28,730 nucleotides of DNA, taken from contig CAZWCZ010000027.1 of the NCBI GenBank assembly GCA_964632165.1, positions 1 to 28,730 of the forward strand. The letters are read 5' to 3'. Positions 1 through 7,849 of this stretch are shown in pieces (within the stretch, counting starts at the first letter, position 1; each line of letters begins with the position of its first letter). The DNA is from SIG299 sp964632165. Lineage in GTDB: Bacteria > Bacillota > Clostridia > Lachnospirales > Lachnospiraceae. Made by a program: the position numbers and the translations under genes. A model generated the notes under the pieces. That model was given only the letters and a program-made list of their open reading frames with translations, had not been told where the DNA came from and did no database searches.

Positions 1-31
1 GTCTTCAGTATGGAATTTAATTTTACAAGTG

Positions 32-60
32 GAATTTACCTTTTCATTCAAGCCTATAAT
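32..60 (+). promoter_or_regulatory. candidate -10 box upstream of the hydroxyacid dehydrogenase
   Basis: A perfect TATAAT lies at 55-60, about 45 bp before the first start codon. No good -35 lies at the usual distance (GAATTT at 32-37 would be the 17-bp-spaced hexamer), so this is a weak promoter call. Bases 1-106 otherwise show no gene. Confidence 0.35.
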
Positions 61-106
61 AGTTTGGATGAAGCAATGACATAGCAAAAAGCGGAGGACA
101 GGACAG

Positions 107-1069
107 ATGAAAATTATAGCACTGGAAAGAAACAGCGCGGGTACCGATGTATCAACAGCATGTTGGGAAGAGCTGGGGGAGGTAGTGTATTATCGCAATA
201 CGGTAACGGAAGAAGAAGTAAGAGAGCGGATTCGCGAGGCAGATGTGATTATCGCCAATAAGGCTCCTTTAAATAAAAAAACATTAGAAGATGCTCTAAA
301 GGTAAAACTGATCTGCGAGCTTGCAACGGGATATGACAACTGTGATCTTGCCTATTGCAGGGAGAGAGGTATCAAAGTGGCGAATGTGCGGAACTATTGT
401 ACAGACATGGTAGCGCAGCATACATTTGCACTGGCACTTGCCCTGAGCGAGAAACTGCCGCATTATGATGCATATGTAAAATCCGGAGAATACAGTGCGC
501 AGGACCGTTTTTCAAACTTTGACCTGCCGTTTTATGAACTTGCAGGAAAAACGTGGGGGATCGTCGGAATGGGAAACATAGGAAGAAAAGTAGCACAGAT
601 CGCCTCTGCATTTGGCTGCCGAGTTATTTTTACTTCCATTACGGGGAAAAGTACTTGCACGGACTGGCAACAGGTTGATAAGGAGACTTTATTGCAGGAG
701 AGCGATTTTTTGTCGCTGCATTGCCCGCTGAGTGAACTGTCCAGAAATTTCATTGCCGGAGAAGAACTGAAAAAGATGAAAAAAACAGCAGTCTTATTGA
801 ACGTAGCAAGAGGACCGGTAGTGAATAATGCAGATCTGTATGAGGCACTGGTACATGGAGAGATCCAGGCAGCAGGTCTGGATGTTTTAGAAAAAGAACC
901 GTTGGAGACTGCAAATCCTCTGAGTCGTTATAAGGACAGTAACAGGCTTATCATTACGCCACATTTGGCATGGGCAAGTGTAGAAGCGCGTACTCGCTGC
1001 GTAGAGGGAGTATATCTCAATATTAAGGCATTTCTGGATGGAAAAGAAAGGAATATAGTCAATCCGTAA
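107..1069 (+). CDS. D-isomer-specific 2-hydroxyacid dehydrogenase (NAD-dependent)
   Basis: This is a cytoplasmic oxidoreductase of 320 residues, the usual length for the D-2-hydroxyacid dehydrogenase family, which interconverts 2-keto acids and D-2-hydroxy acids with NAD(P)H. The Rossmann motif GMGNIGRKVA lies near residues 154-163. The family catalytic set is present: Arg in NVARGP (about R235), Glu in LDVLEKEP (about E264) and His in TPHLAW (about H286). The start is the ATG 9 bp after a GGAGG. The substrate cannot be read from sequence; the glycerate/hydroxypyruvate reductase branch is plausible, and lactate or a bulkier keto acid is possible. A TcdA-like gene follows 16 bp downstream, so the two are probably co-transcribed. 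Confidence 0.9.
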   Translation: MKIIALERNSAGTDVSTACWEELGEVVYYRNTVTEEEVRERIREADVIIANKAPLNKKTLEDALKVKLICELATGYDNCDLAYCRERGIKVANVRNYCTDMVAQHTFALALALSEKLPHYDAYVKSGEYSAQDRFSNFDLPFYELAGKTWGIVGMGNIGRKVAQIASAFGCRVIFTSITGKSTCTDWQQVDKETLLQESDFLSLHCPLSELSRNFIAGEELKKMKKTAVLLNVARGPVVNNADLYEALVHGEIQAAGLDVLEKEPLETANPLSRYKDSNRLIITPHLAWASVEARTRCVEGVYLNIKAFLDGKERNIVNP

Positions 1070-1085
1070 AGGAAAGAGGGAAAAT

Positions 1086-1838
1086 ATGACAGAACAGTTT
1101 TCAAGGATAGAGGCATTGTTAGGAGAAGAAAGCATGAAAAAGCTTGCCGGTGCGGCAGTTGCCGTATTTGGAGTCGGCGGAGTCGGCGGTTTTGCCGTGG
1201 AAGCACTGGCAAGAAGCGGAGTCGGAAAGTTTGATCTGGTGGATAACGACACGGTTTCGGTTTCCAATCTGAACCGGCAGATCATTGCTACGACAAATAC
1301 CATCGGACGGAGTAAGGTGGAAGTAATGAAAGAAAGGATCCTTTCCATCAATCCGCAGGCACAGGTAAGGACCAGACAATGCTTTTTTTTGCCGGAAAAG
1401 GAAGAAGAATTTGATTTTTCGGAATATGATTATGTGATCGATGCAGTGGATACCGTAACGGCGAAGATCTCTATTATTTCCTGTGCAAAGAAAGCGGGAG
1501 TTCCTGTGATCAGCAGCATGGGAACGGGAAATAAATTAGATCCGCTCCGTCTTGAAGTGGCAGATATTTCAGAAACTTCCGTCTGCCCACTTGCCAGAGT
1601 GATGAGAAAAGAATTGAAAGAGCGGGGAATACAGGGGGTAAAGGTCATTTATTCAAAGGAAACGCCGATCGTTCCAAAGTTTTCTGCGAAAACTGCGGAT
1701 CCGGCTGCTAACAAACGCGGAACACCGGGGAGTACCGCGTTTGTTCCGTCAGTGGCAGGACTTGTGATCGCGTCGGAAGTGATCAAGGACATTGCAGGAA
1801 GAGAATGTGAAAAAGAAAAAGGCGGCCATCATAGATAG
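1086..1838 (+). CDS. tcdA: tRNA threonylcarbamoyladenosine dehydratase (TcdA/CsdL-like, ThiF fold)
   Basis: This 250-residue E1-like protein belongs to the ThiF/MoeB/HesA superfamily. It has an ATP-binding glycine-rich motif GVGGVGG (about 29-35), the adenylation segment VDNDTVSVSNLNRQ (about 52-65) and IDAVDTVTAK (about 118-127). The stretch SMGTGNKLDP followed by DISETSVCPLARVMR matches TcdA rather than ThiF or MoeB. In that family the enzyme uses ATP to cyclise t6A37 of ANN-decoding tRNAs to ct6A. There is no CxxC pair as in MoeB. The gene starts 16 bp after the dehydrogenase. Its last 10 bases overlap the 3' end of the convergent reductase gene, so its terminator, if any, would lie inside that gene. 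Confidence 0.85.
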   Translation: MTEQFSRIEALLGEESMKKLAGAAVAVFGVGGVGGFAVEALARSGVGKFDLVDNDTVSVSNLNRQIIATTNTIGRSKVEVMKERILSINPQAQVRTRQCFFLPEKEEEFDFSEYDYVIDAVDTVTAKISIISCAKKAGVPVISSMGTGNKLDPLRLEVADISETSVCPLARVMRKELKERGIQGVKVIYSKETPIVPKFSAKTADPAANKRGTPGSTAFVPSVAGLVIASEVIKDIAGRECEKEKGGHHR

Positions 1839-2560
1839 CCGCCGTCCAAATGGATGATCTGTCCTGTAAGGTAAGCGTTGCCGCGGGCAATCTGAAGTGC
1901 AAAGTCAGCAACTTCTTCAGGAGCGCCAAAACGGCCGATCGGGATTTCTTCGGCGAGGGCTTCCAATTCCTCTTCGGAAAAACAGTGGTTCATCTCTGTG
2001 TCGATCACACCGCAGGCAATGGCATTTACGGTAATCCCGCTGGGAGCCAGTTCTTTGGCGAGAGCACGCGTAAAGGCATCCATACCGCCTTTGGAGGCGG
2101 AATAGGCAACTTCGCAGGAAGCGCCGCAGGTTCCCCACATGGAAGAAATATTGATGATGCGTCCGGATTTTTTGGAAAGCATCATAGGAATTGCCTTAGA
2201 CGAACAATAAAAGACGGAGGAGAGATTGGTATCCATGACAGTCTTCCAGTCCGCGGGGGTCATGTCGGTCAGGAGACCGACATAAGAAATGCCGGCATTA
2301 TTGATCAAAACATCCAGTGTGCCGAATTCTTTTTGGATGGATCGGAACATCGATTCCACAAATCCCGGATTTCCCACATCACCGATGCAGGAAAGGCAGC
2401 GGACACTGCAGGCACGGATTTCGTGTTCCAGACGGTTTAGGGCATCTACGCTCTTTAAACAGTTTATAACAACATCATAACCGTTGTGTGCAAAAGCAAG
2501 TGCGATCGCACGGCCGATGCCGCGGGATGCACCGGTAACAAGGACAACTTTGCGTTCCAT
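1829..2560 (-). CDS. SDR-family reductase, FabG-like; possibly EF-P 5-aminopentanone reductase (YmfI type)
   Basis: This is a classical short-chain dehydrogenase of 243 residues. It has the NAD(P) motif TGASRGIG (9-16), NNAG (87-90), and catalytic Ser140, Tyr153 and Lys157 (YSASK). FabG-type 3-oxoacyl-ACP reductase would be the default name. However, the stretch SMWGTCGASCEVAYSASKGG and the end ACGVIDTEMN resemble what I recall of Bacillus YmfI, which reduces the 5-aminopentanone modification on elongation factor P. There are no fatty-acid synthesis genes around it, which supports a non-FabG role. An AGGAGG lies 6 bp before the ATG. It is convergent with tcdA and overlaps it by 10 bp. Confidence 0.85.
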   Translation of the reverse strand: MERKVVLVTGASRGIGRAIALAFAHNGYDVVINCLKSVDALNRLEHEIRACSVRCLSCIGDVGNPGFVESMFRSIQKEFGTLDVLINNAGISYVGLLTDMTPADWKTVMDTNLSSVFYCSSKAIPMMLSKKSGRIINISSMWGTCGASCEVAYSASKGGMDAFTRALAKELAPSGITVNAIACGVIDTEMNHCFSEEELEALAEEIPIGRFGAPEEVADFALQIARGNAYLTGQIIHLDGGYL

Positions 2561-2599
2561 TTACATTCCTCCTGTGATCAGTTATCTTTATCCGGTTCC

Positions 2600-2627
2600 A
2601 GTATAACAGAAATTATGCTGTTCGGAA
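2600..2627 (-). promoter_or_regulatory. candidate promoter for the SDR reductase
   Basis: On the minus strand, TATACT (complement of 2600-2605) is preceded by a weak -35 TTCCGA after a 16-bp spacer. It lies about 40 bp before the ATG of the reductase gene. Confidence 0.45.
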
Positions 2628-2748
2628 AGGAAAAGTGTGGGAGCTGCGGGAAAATCTTTATATCACTATAAGTTTTTATGGAGTTTTTCTGCAGTTTCGG
2701 TTACAATAAAAAAGAAATTTGGAAAGAGAAAGAGAGGCATGTTCTGAT

Positions 2749-3615
2749 ATGAAAAAATCAGATGTAGGTGTTTGGAAAGATATTGCATTCATTTTGCTTG
2801 GAACATTTATTATGGCAACAGGTATCAACCTGGTATTTGACCCGCTTGGCCTTGTGTGTGGAGGAGTTACCGGGCTTGCTATTATCGTTAAACATATCAC
2901 ATCGGTTTTTATCGAAGGAGGGCTTCCGCTCTGGCTGATCAATCTGCTGTTTAACGGACCGTTGTTTCTTACAGCTTTTTTTATGAAAGGATGGAAGTAC
3001 ATTGCAAAAACACTGTTTGCGACGATGTCGCTTTCCATGTTCCTGTATCTGGTCCCGTCTCGTGCTTTGTTTGACGACTATATTCTCGGAACCCTGTTCG
3101 GGGCTGTAACGACAGGAGCAGGTATAGGTCTGGTGCTGGCACGGATGGCAACGACGGGAGGGACAGATCTGTTGGGTGCGCTGATCCATGAAAAATTCCG
3201 CCACATCTCCATCCCACAGCTGCTTGCCGTTATCGACGGAAGCATTGTGCTTCTCGGGGCACTTGTATTCGGAATAGAGAATGCCATGTACGCCATTGTT
3301 GTGGTTTACATTGTTTCCAAAATTTCAGATGGTATGCTGGCAGGATTGAAGTTTGCAAAAATGGCACAGATCATTTCAGAAAAAGCAGATGAGATCGCCG
3401 AGGTGATCCTGCAGGATGTTGATCGCGGAGTGACCGGCATTAAAGTGGAAGGTATGTATTCTAAAACGGAAAAGAAAATGCTGTTTTGCGTAGTAACCAA
3501 AAAAGAAATCGTGGAACTGCTTGACATTGTTCATAAGATCGACCCGTCTGCGTTCGTTATTGTGAATGATGTCAGAGAAGTAATGGGAGAAGGCTTTATC
3601 GAAATTACACAGTAG
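2749..3615 (+). CDS. YitT family integral membrane protein
   Basis: This 288-residue protein has the layout of the YitT family (DUF161 membrane part plus a C-terminal DUF2179 domain). Several hydrophobic segments fill about residues 10-200, including FILLGTFIMATGINLVFDPL near the N-terminus. They are followed by a soluble tail of about 85 residues with the motif GVTGIKVEGMYSKTEKKML. The molecular function of the family is unknown; a transport role is usually assumed. I prefer the ATG at 2749, 11 bp after AGAGAGG, over the upstream in-frame TTG at 2719. It has its own transcription unit; a TACAAT at 2702-2707 may be its -10. Confidence 0.88.
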   Translation: MKKSDVGVWKDIAFILLGTFIMATGINLVFDPLGLVCGGVTGLAIIVKHITSVFIEGGLPLWLINLLFNGPLFLTAFFMKGWKYIAKTLFATMSLSMFLYLVPSRALFDDYILGTLFGAVTTGAGIGLVLARMATTGGTDLLGALIHEKFRHISIPQLLAVIDGSIVLLGALVFGIENAMYAIVVVYIVSKISDGMLAGLKFAKMAQIISEKADEIAEVILQDVDRGVTGIKVEGMYSKTEKKMLFCVVTKKEIVELLDIVHKIDPSAFVIVNDVREVMGEGFIEITQ

Positions 3616-3680
3616 TGGGAAGAAAAACGGCGAAAAATGTGAGCATTTTGAACAAAAAAAAATTTTTCTATACAAATTGA

Positions 3681-3704
3681 ACAAAATCTGAAATCCGATT
3701 TTGT
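3681..3704 (+). terminator. weak hairpin after the YitT gene
   Basis: An 8-bp stem ACAAAATC/GATTTTGT (3681-3688 with 3697-3704) encloses an 8-nt loop. It lacks an immediate U-run, although a T8 tract follows about 15 bp on (3720-3727). The gap 3616-3803 also holds a small AAAATG/CATTTT hairpin. Termination is possible but not clear. Confidence 0.3.
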
Positions 3705-3739
3705 GTATTTAAGACATGGTTTTTTTTACGGATTTCGTG

Positions 3740-3756
3740 TATAGTATGCTTATATA
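3740..3756 (+). promoter_or_regulatory. candidate promoter region for the MsmX-type ATPase gene
   Basis: TATAGT at 3740-3745 and the overlapping TATGCTTATATAA look like -10 elements 50-65 bp before the start codon. I see no clean -35. The gene itself has a strong AGGAGG at 3790-3795. Confidence 0.35.
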
Positions 3757-3803
3757 AAAATTGTAACGAAAGAAATGTGACATATTTTTAGGAGGAATGT
3801 AAA

Positions 3804-4919
3804 ATGGCAAGTTTATCTTTAAGACACATTAACAAAACATATCCGAACGGATTTGTTGCAGTTAAGGATTTTAATCTTGAAATTGCAGATAAGGAATTTA
3901 TCATCTTCGTAGGTCCATCCGGTTGTGGTAAGTCTACAACACTTCGTATGATCGCAGGCCTTGAAGAAATCACGGAAGGTGAATTATACATCGGCGATAA
4001 GCTGATGAACGATGTTGAACCAAAGGACAGAGATATCGCAATGGTATTCCAGAACTATGCTCTGTATCCGCACATGTCCGTATATGACAATATGGCATTC
4101 GGACTTAAGTTAAGAAAGACTCCGAAGGATGAGATCGACAGACTCGTTCATGAAGCGGCAAAGATCCTTGATATCGAACATCTTTTGGATCGTAAGCCAA
4201 AGGCTCTTTCCGGTGGTCAGAGACAGCGTGTTGCCATGGGTCGTGCCATCGTACGTAATCCTAAGGTATTCCTGATGGATGAGCCGCTCTCCAACCTGGA
4301 TGCAAAGCTCAGAGTACAGATGCGTATTGAGATTTCCAAGTTACATCAGAAATTACAGACTACCATCATTTACGTAACACATGACCAGACCGAGGCTATG
4401 ACACTTGGTACCAGAATCATTGTTATGAAAGATGGTGTTATCCAGCAGGTGGATACGCCTCAGAACTTATATGACAGACCGGACAACCTTTTTGTTGCAG
4501 GTTTCATGGGATCTCCGCAGATGAACTTCATTAACTGTGAAGTTGTAAAGGAAGGAAATGAAGTATTCCTTAACTTTGCTGAACGTTCCATCAAGCTTCC
4601 GGAAGCAAGAGCTAAGAAGCTGATCGAAGGCGGTTACGTAGGACAGGAAGTTATCCTCGGCATCCGTCCGGAAGATATCAAGGATGAGCAGGTATTTATC
4701 GAGACATCGAAGGACAGTGCATTTGATGCTACCGTAAGAGTTTATGAACTGCTTGGTGCAGAAGTGTTCTTATACTTCACGATCGCAGATACCGTAGATA
4801 TTACGGCAAGAGTAAATCCGCGTACTTCTGCAAGACCTGGTGATACCATTCAGATCGCAATGGATCTTTCCAAGATTCATATCTTTGATAAGGAAACAGA
4901 ACAGGTGATCACACACTAA
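3804..4919 (+). CDS. msmX: MsmX/UgpC-type sugar ABC importer ATPase
   Basis: This is the nucleotide-binding subunit of carbohydrate ABC importers (CUT1 family), 371 residues, the usual length. It has Walker A GPSGCGKST (37-45), signature LSGGQ (135-139), Walker B VFLMDE (155-160) and H-loop VTHDQ (about 191-195). A C-terminal regulatory TOBE part follows from about residue 240 (GIRPEDI). No permease or binding protein lies nearby, which fits the shared MsmX type that powers several importers encoded elsewhere, perhaps including uptake of the oligosaccharides handled by the GH97/GH28 genes. Codon use differs from the neighbours (many GGT, CGT and AAG codons), as expected of a highly expressed gene. 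A strong terminator follows. Confidence 0.93.
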   Translation: MASLSLRHINKTYPNGFVAVKDFNLEIADKEFIIFVGPSGCGKSTTLRMIAGLEEITEGELYIGDKLMNDVEPKDRDIAMVFQNYALYPHMSVYDNMAFGLKLRKTPKDEIDRLVHEAAKILDIEHLLDRKPKALSGGQRQRVAMGRAIVRNPKVFLMDEPLSNLDAKLRVQMRIEISKLHQKLQTTIIYVTHDQTEAMTLGTRIIVMKDGVIQQVDTPQNLYDRPDNLFVAGFMGSPQMNFINCEVVKEGNEVFLNFAERSIKLPEARAKKLIEGGYVGQEVILGIRPEDIKDEQVFIETSKDSAFDATVRVYELLGAEVFLYFTIADTVDITARVNPRTSARPGDTIQIAMDLSKIHIFDKETEQVITH

Positions 4920-4937
4920 TTTTATATCAGATACATA

Positions 4938-4967
4938 CAGGGCATCTTCGAGGGTGCCCTGTTTTTT
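4938..4967 (+). terminator. Rho-independent terminator after msmX
   Basis: A GC-rich stem CAGGGCA...TGCCCTG (within 4938-4961) with a TTCG-containing loop is followed directly by six T residues at 4962-4967. Confidence 0.9.
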
Positions 4968-5001
4968 ATGAAAAAATCTCTTTTTGTTTATAAAATTTTA
5001 G

Positions 5002-5029
5002 TTGCTATTTTGTTTGGATGAGGTATACT
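5002..5029 (+). promoter_or_regulatory. promoter for the ABC ATPase-permease
   Basis: TTGCTA (5002-5007), a 16-bp spacer and TATACT (5024-5029) lie about 57 bp before the ATG of the 873-residue ABC protein. Confidence 0.6.
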
Positions 5030-5085
5030 AAAAAAACGTAAACAATTAAGTAGAGCTTTCAGTAAAGAAACGGAGACGAGACAGA

Positions 5086-7707
5086 ATGCTTCAATTAAAA
5101 CAGATCGTAAAGAAATACAAAACAGGAGATACAGAAGTAGAAGCACTAAAGGGAGTCAGCATTACCTTTCGCAACAGTGAATTTGTTTCCATATTGGGAC
5201 AGTCGGGATGCGGAAAGACAACGCTGCTTAATATTATCGGCGGACTTGATCAGTATACAAGCGGAGACCTGATCATCAATGGAAAGTCGACAAAACAGTT
5301 TAAGGATAGAGATTGGGATACTTACCGAAACCATTCCATCGGATTTGTGTTCCAAAGCTACAATCTGATCCCTCATCAGACGGTACTTGCCAATGTGGAA
5401 CTGGCACTGACACTTTCCGGAGTTTCCAAGGCAGAGCGCAGAAGACGTGCTGTGGATGTTTTGAACAAAGTGGGTCTTGGAGATCAGATACATAAGAAGC
5501 CGAATCAGATGTCAGGCGGTCAGATGCAGAGGGTGGCAATTGCAAGAGCACTGATCAATGATCCGGATATCCTTCTTGCGGATGAGCCGACAGGTGCGTT
5601 GGATTCTGCAACAAGCGTGCAGATCATGGAGCTGTTGAAGGAAATATCAAAAGACCGGCTCATTATCATGGTTACGCATAATCCGGAACTGGCAGAAGCA
5701 TATTCTTCCAGAATCATCCGCCTGCTTGACGGAAAGGTAGTGGACGATTCAAGACCGTTTACACAGGAAGAGGAAGCGGTCATCCTTCCGGCAGTAACGA
5801 AAGAAAAAGGAAAGATGCGCTCTATGTCGTTTGCAACAGCCGTTTCGCTCAGTCTGAACAATCTGATGACGAAAAAGGGCAGAACATTTATGACGGCATT
5901 TGCCGGAAGTATCGGCATCATTGGCATTGCTTTGATCTTATCTTTGTCCAGCGGATTTCAGGCATATATTGATAAAGTACAAGAAGATACGCTGTCCAAT
6001 TATCCGATCACGCTGCAGAAAGAAACCATGGATATGAGTGCCATGCTTGGGACAATGTCCGGAACAAAAGAAGAAATGGCACAGGAGTATGACGACGATA
6101 TGGTGCGTCCCCTTGTTGTGATGACGGAGATGTATAATGCCATGGTGGCAGAAAAACAGTCAAATAATCTTTCGGAATTCCGAAAATATCTGCTGGATGA
6201 AGAAAACGGCTTTTCGGAGCTGACCAGCGCGATACAGTTTGGCTATGATGCAAATCTCAAGATTTACGGAACCGATTTGAACGGAAATACACTGAGGGTA
6301 AATCCGAGCACGGTAATGTCTGCTATGGGGATGGATAGTATGATGTCCATGTATGAGACGATGTCTTCCATGAGCATGATGTCTTCGGCAACAAGCATGG
6401 ATGTATTTTGCGAACTGATCGACAATCAGGAATTGTTAGAATCCCAATATGATGTTGTTGCCGGTAAATGGCCGGAAAAGAAGAATGAACTTGTTTTTGT
6501 CGTAACCGAAAAGAATTTTGTTACGGATACCGCGTTATATACACTTGGCCTGAAAGATCAGGAAGATTTGAAAAACTTTATGTTGGGAAAGGAAATCGAG
6601 ACGGATACGGCGGGTTATACGTATGAAGAACTGATGGAGCTTACATTCCGTATCCTGCTTGACACGGATTATTACGTATACGAAGAAGAACTCGGACACT
6701 GGGTGGATAAGAGTCAGGATGCATCCTATCTCGAAAAAGTTTTGGAAAATGCTTTAGAACTGGAAGTGGTCGGGATTGTCCGGCCTAAGGAAGATGCGGT
6801 GGCAACTTCCATTACCGGTACGATAGGTTATACAAAAGAATTAACGGAATATGTCATTGAAGAGACGGTAAAGCAGCAGATCATACTTGATCAGCTGGCA
6901 GCTCCGGAAACAGATGTCCTGACAGGAAAACCGTTTGCAGACGGGAACGCTGCAGAGGATGCAAAGGAAAATGCATTTGATATCAGTGCACTGTCACCGG
7001 AACAGCAGGCATATCTGGCATCGTTAAGTGAAGAAGAGCGCGCAGCTCTGATGCAGCAGTATGCACAGAATGCCGTATCGACAGCAACGTATGAAGGGAA
7101 TCTGGAACTGTTTGGAATGCAGCTGTTAGAAGAACCGACATCCATCAGCATATATCCGATCGACTTCGCTTCCAAAGATGCGATTGAAGATAAGATCAAA
7201 GAATATAACAATAAATGTGCAGAAGAAGGAAATGAGGCAGACCAGATCAAATACACCGATTATATCGGTATTATGATGTCCTCCGTTACAACGATCATCA
7301 ATGTGATCACCTATGTGCTGATAGCTTTTGTAGCGATCTCACTTGTCGTATCTTCTATTATGATCGGTATCATCACATACATTTCTGTTTTGGAGCGGAC
7401 GAAGGAAATCGGTATTTTACGAAGCATTGGTGCCTCTAAGAAAGATATTTCCAGGGTATTTAATGCGGAAACCATGATCGTCGGTCTGGTTTCCGGACTG
7501 CTTGGGGTTGGTGTTACCGTACTGCTGAACATTCCGATCAACATGATAATTTATCATTTCTCACAAATTTCAAATGTTTCGGCACTTCCGGTCACAGGTG
7601 GCACGATCCTTGTCCTCATCAGCGTTTCCCTGACGATGATCGCAGGATTGATTCCGGCAAAATTTGCCGCAAAGAAAGACCCGGTAGAGGCTTTAAGAAC
7701 AGAATAG
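5086..7707 (+). CDS. fused ABC transporter ATPase-permease (MacB/LolD-FtsX type) with Met-rich external domain
   Basis: This single 873-residue chain joins a LolD/MacB-like ATPase to an FtsX-type permease. The ATPase has Walker A GQSGCGKTT (38-46), signature MSGGQ (142-146), DEPTG (167-170) and H-loop THNP (about 197-200). A first membrane segment lies near 270-290. A large extracytoplasmic part spans about 290-720. Three membrane segments near 725-865 carry the motif ERTKEIGILRSIGASKKDI between them. Family members drive export of peptides, antibiotics or lipoproteins, or act as mechanotransducers, without moving substrate through a classical pore. The outer part is notably rich in methionine at residues 315-353 and 411-438. 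It stands alone with its own promoter and a following hairpin. The substrate is unknown. Confidence 0.9.
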   Translation: MLQLKQIVKKYKTGDTEVEALKGVSITFRNSEFVSILGQSGCGKTTLLNIIGGLDQYTSGDLIINGKSTKQFKDRDWDTYRNHSIGFVFQSYNLIPHQTVLANVELALTLSGVSKAERRRRAVDVLNKVGLGDQIHKKPNQMSGGQMQRVAIARALINDPDILLADEPTGALDSATSVQIMELLKEISKDRLIIMVTHNPELAEAYSSRIIRLLDGKVVDDSRPFTQEEEAVILPAVTKEKGKMRSMSFATAVSLSLNNLMTKKGRTFMTAFAGSIGIIGIALILSLSSGFQAYIDKVQEDTLSNYPITLQKETMDMSAMLGTMSGTKEEMAQEYDDDMVRPLVVMTEMYNAMVAEKQSNNLSEFRKYLLDEENGFSELTSAIQFGYDANLKIYGTDLNGNTLRVNPSTVMSAMGMDSMMSMYETMSSMSMMSSATSMDVFCELIDNQELLESQYDVVAGKWPEKKNELVFVVTEKNFVTDTALYTLGLKDQEDLKNFMLGKEIETDTAGYTYEELMELTFRILLDTDYYVYEEELGHWVDKSQDASYLEKVLENALELEVVGIVRPKEDAVATSITGTIGYTKELTEYVIEETVKQQIILDQLAAPETDVLTGKPFADGNAAEDAKENAFDISALSPEQQAYLASLSEEERAALMQQYAQNAVSTATYEGNLELFGMQLLEEPTSISIYPIDFASKDAIEDKIKEYNNKCAEEGNEADQIKYTDYIGIMMSSVTTIINVITYVLIAFVAISLVVSSIMIGIITYISVLERTKEIGILRSIGASKKDISRVFNAETMIVGLVSGLLGVGVTVLLNIPINMIIYHFSQISNVSALPVTGGTILVLISVSLTMIAGLIPAKFAAKKDPVEALRTE

Positions 7708-7720
7708 CGATGTTTTTTTG

Positions 7721-7761
7721 ATGCGGATAGACAAATTTCAACTTGTTTATCCGCATTTCTT
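7721..7761 (+). terminator. hairpin/terminator after the ABC ATPase-permease
   Basis: A 14-bp stem (7721-7734 with 7743-7756, one G-U pair) encloses an 8-nt loop and is followed by the short pyrimidine run TTCTT. It sits just before the next promoter. Confidence 0.65.
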
Positions 7762-7788
7762 GAAATTCAACATTTTTTATGTTACAAT
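7760..7788 (+). promoter_or_regulatory. sigma-A type promoter for the PucR/CdaR-like regulator
   Basis: TTGAAA (7760-7765), an exact 17-bp spacer and TACAAT (7783-7788). It lies 61 bp before the ATG and abuts the preceding hairpin. Confidence 0.75.
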
Positions 7789-7849
7789 AAATCAGAGTGT
7801 AATCATAGGAAGCACAGATGTTTTTACACAGAATGAGAGGTAAGGGGTT

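Noticed and set aside
1850..2440. 196-codon open frame on the plus strand
   Set aside because: Antisense to the SDR reductase, Gly/Phe-rich low-complexity translation, no start signal.
2719..2748. longer YitT protein starting at TTG 2719
   Set aside because: The TTG has no binding site, while AGAGAGG stands 11 bp before the ATG at 2749.
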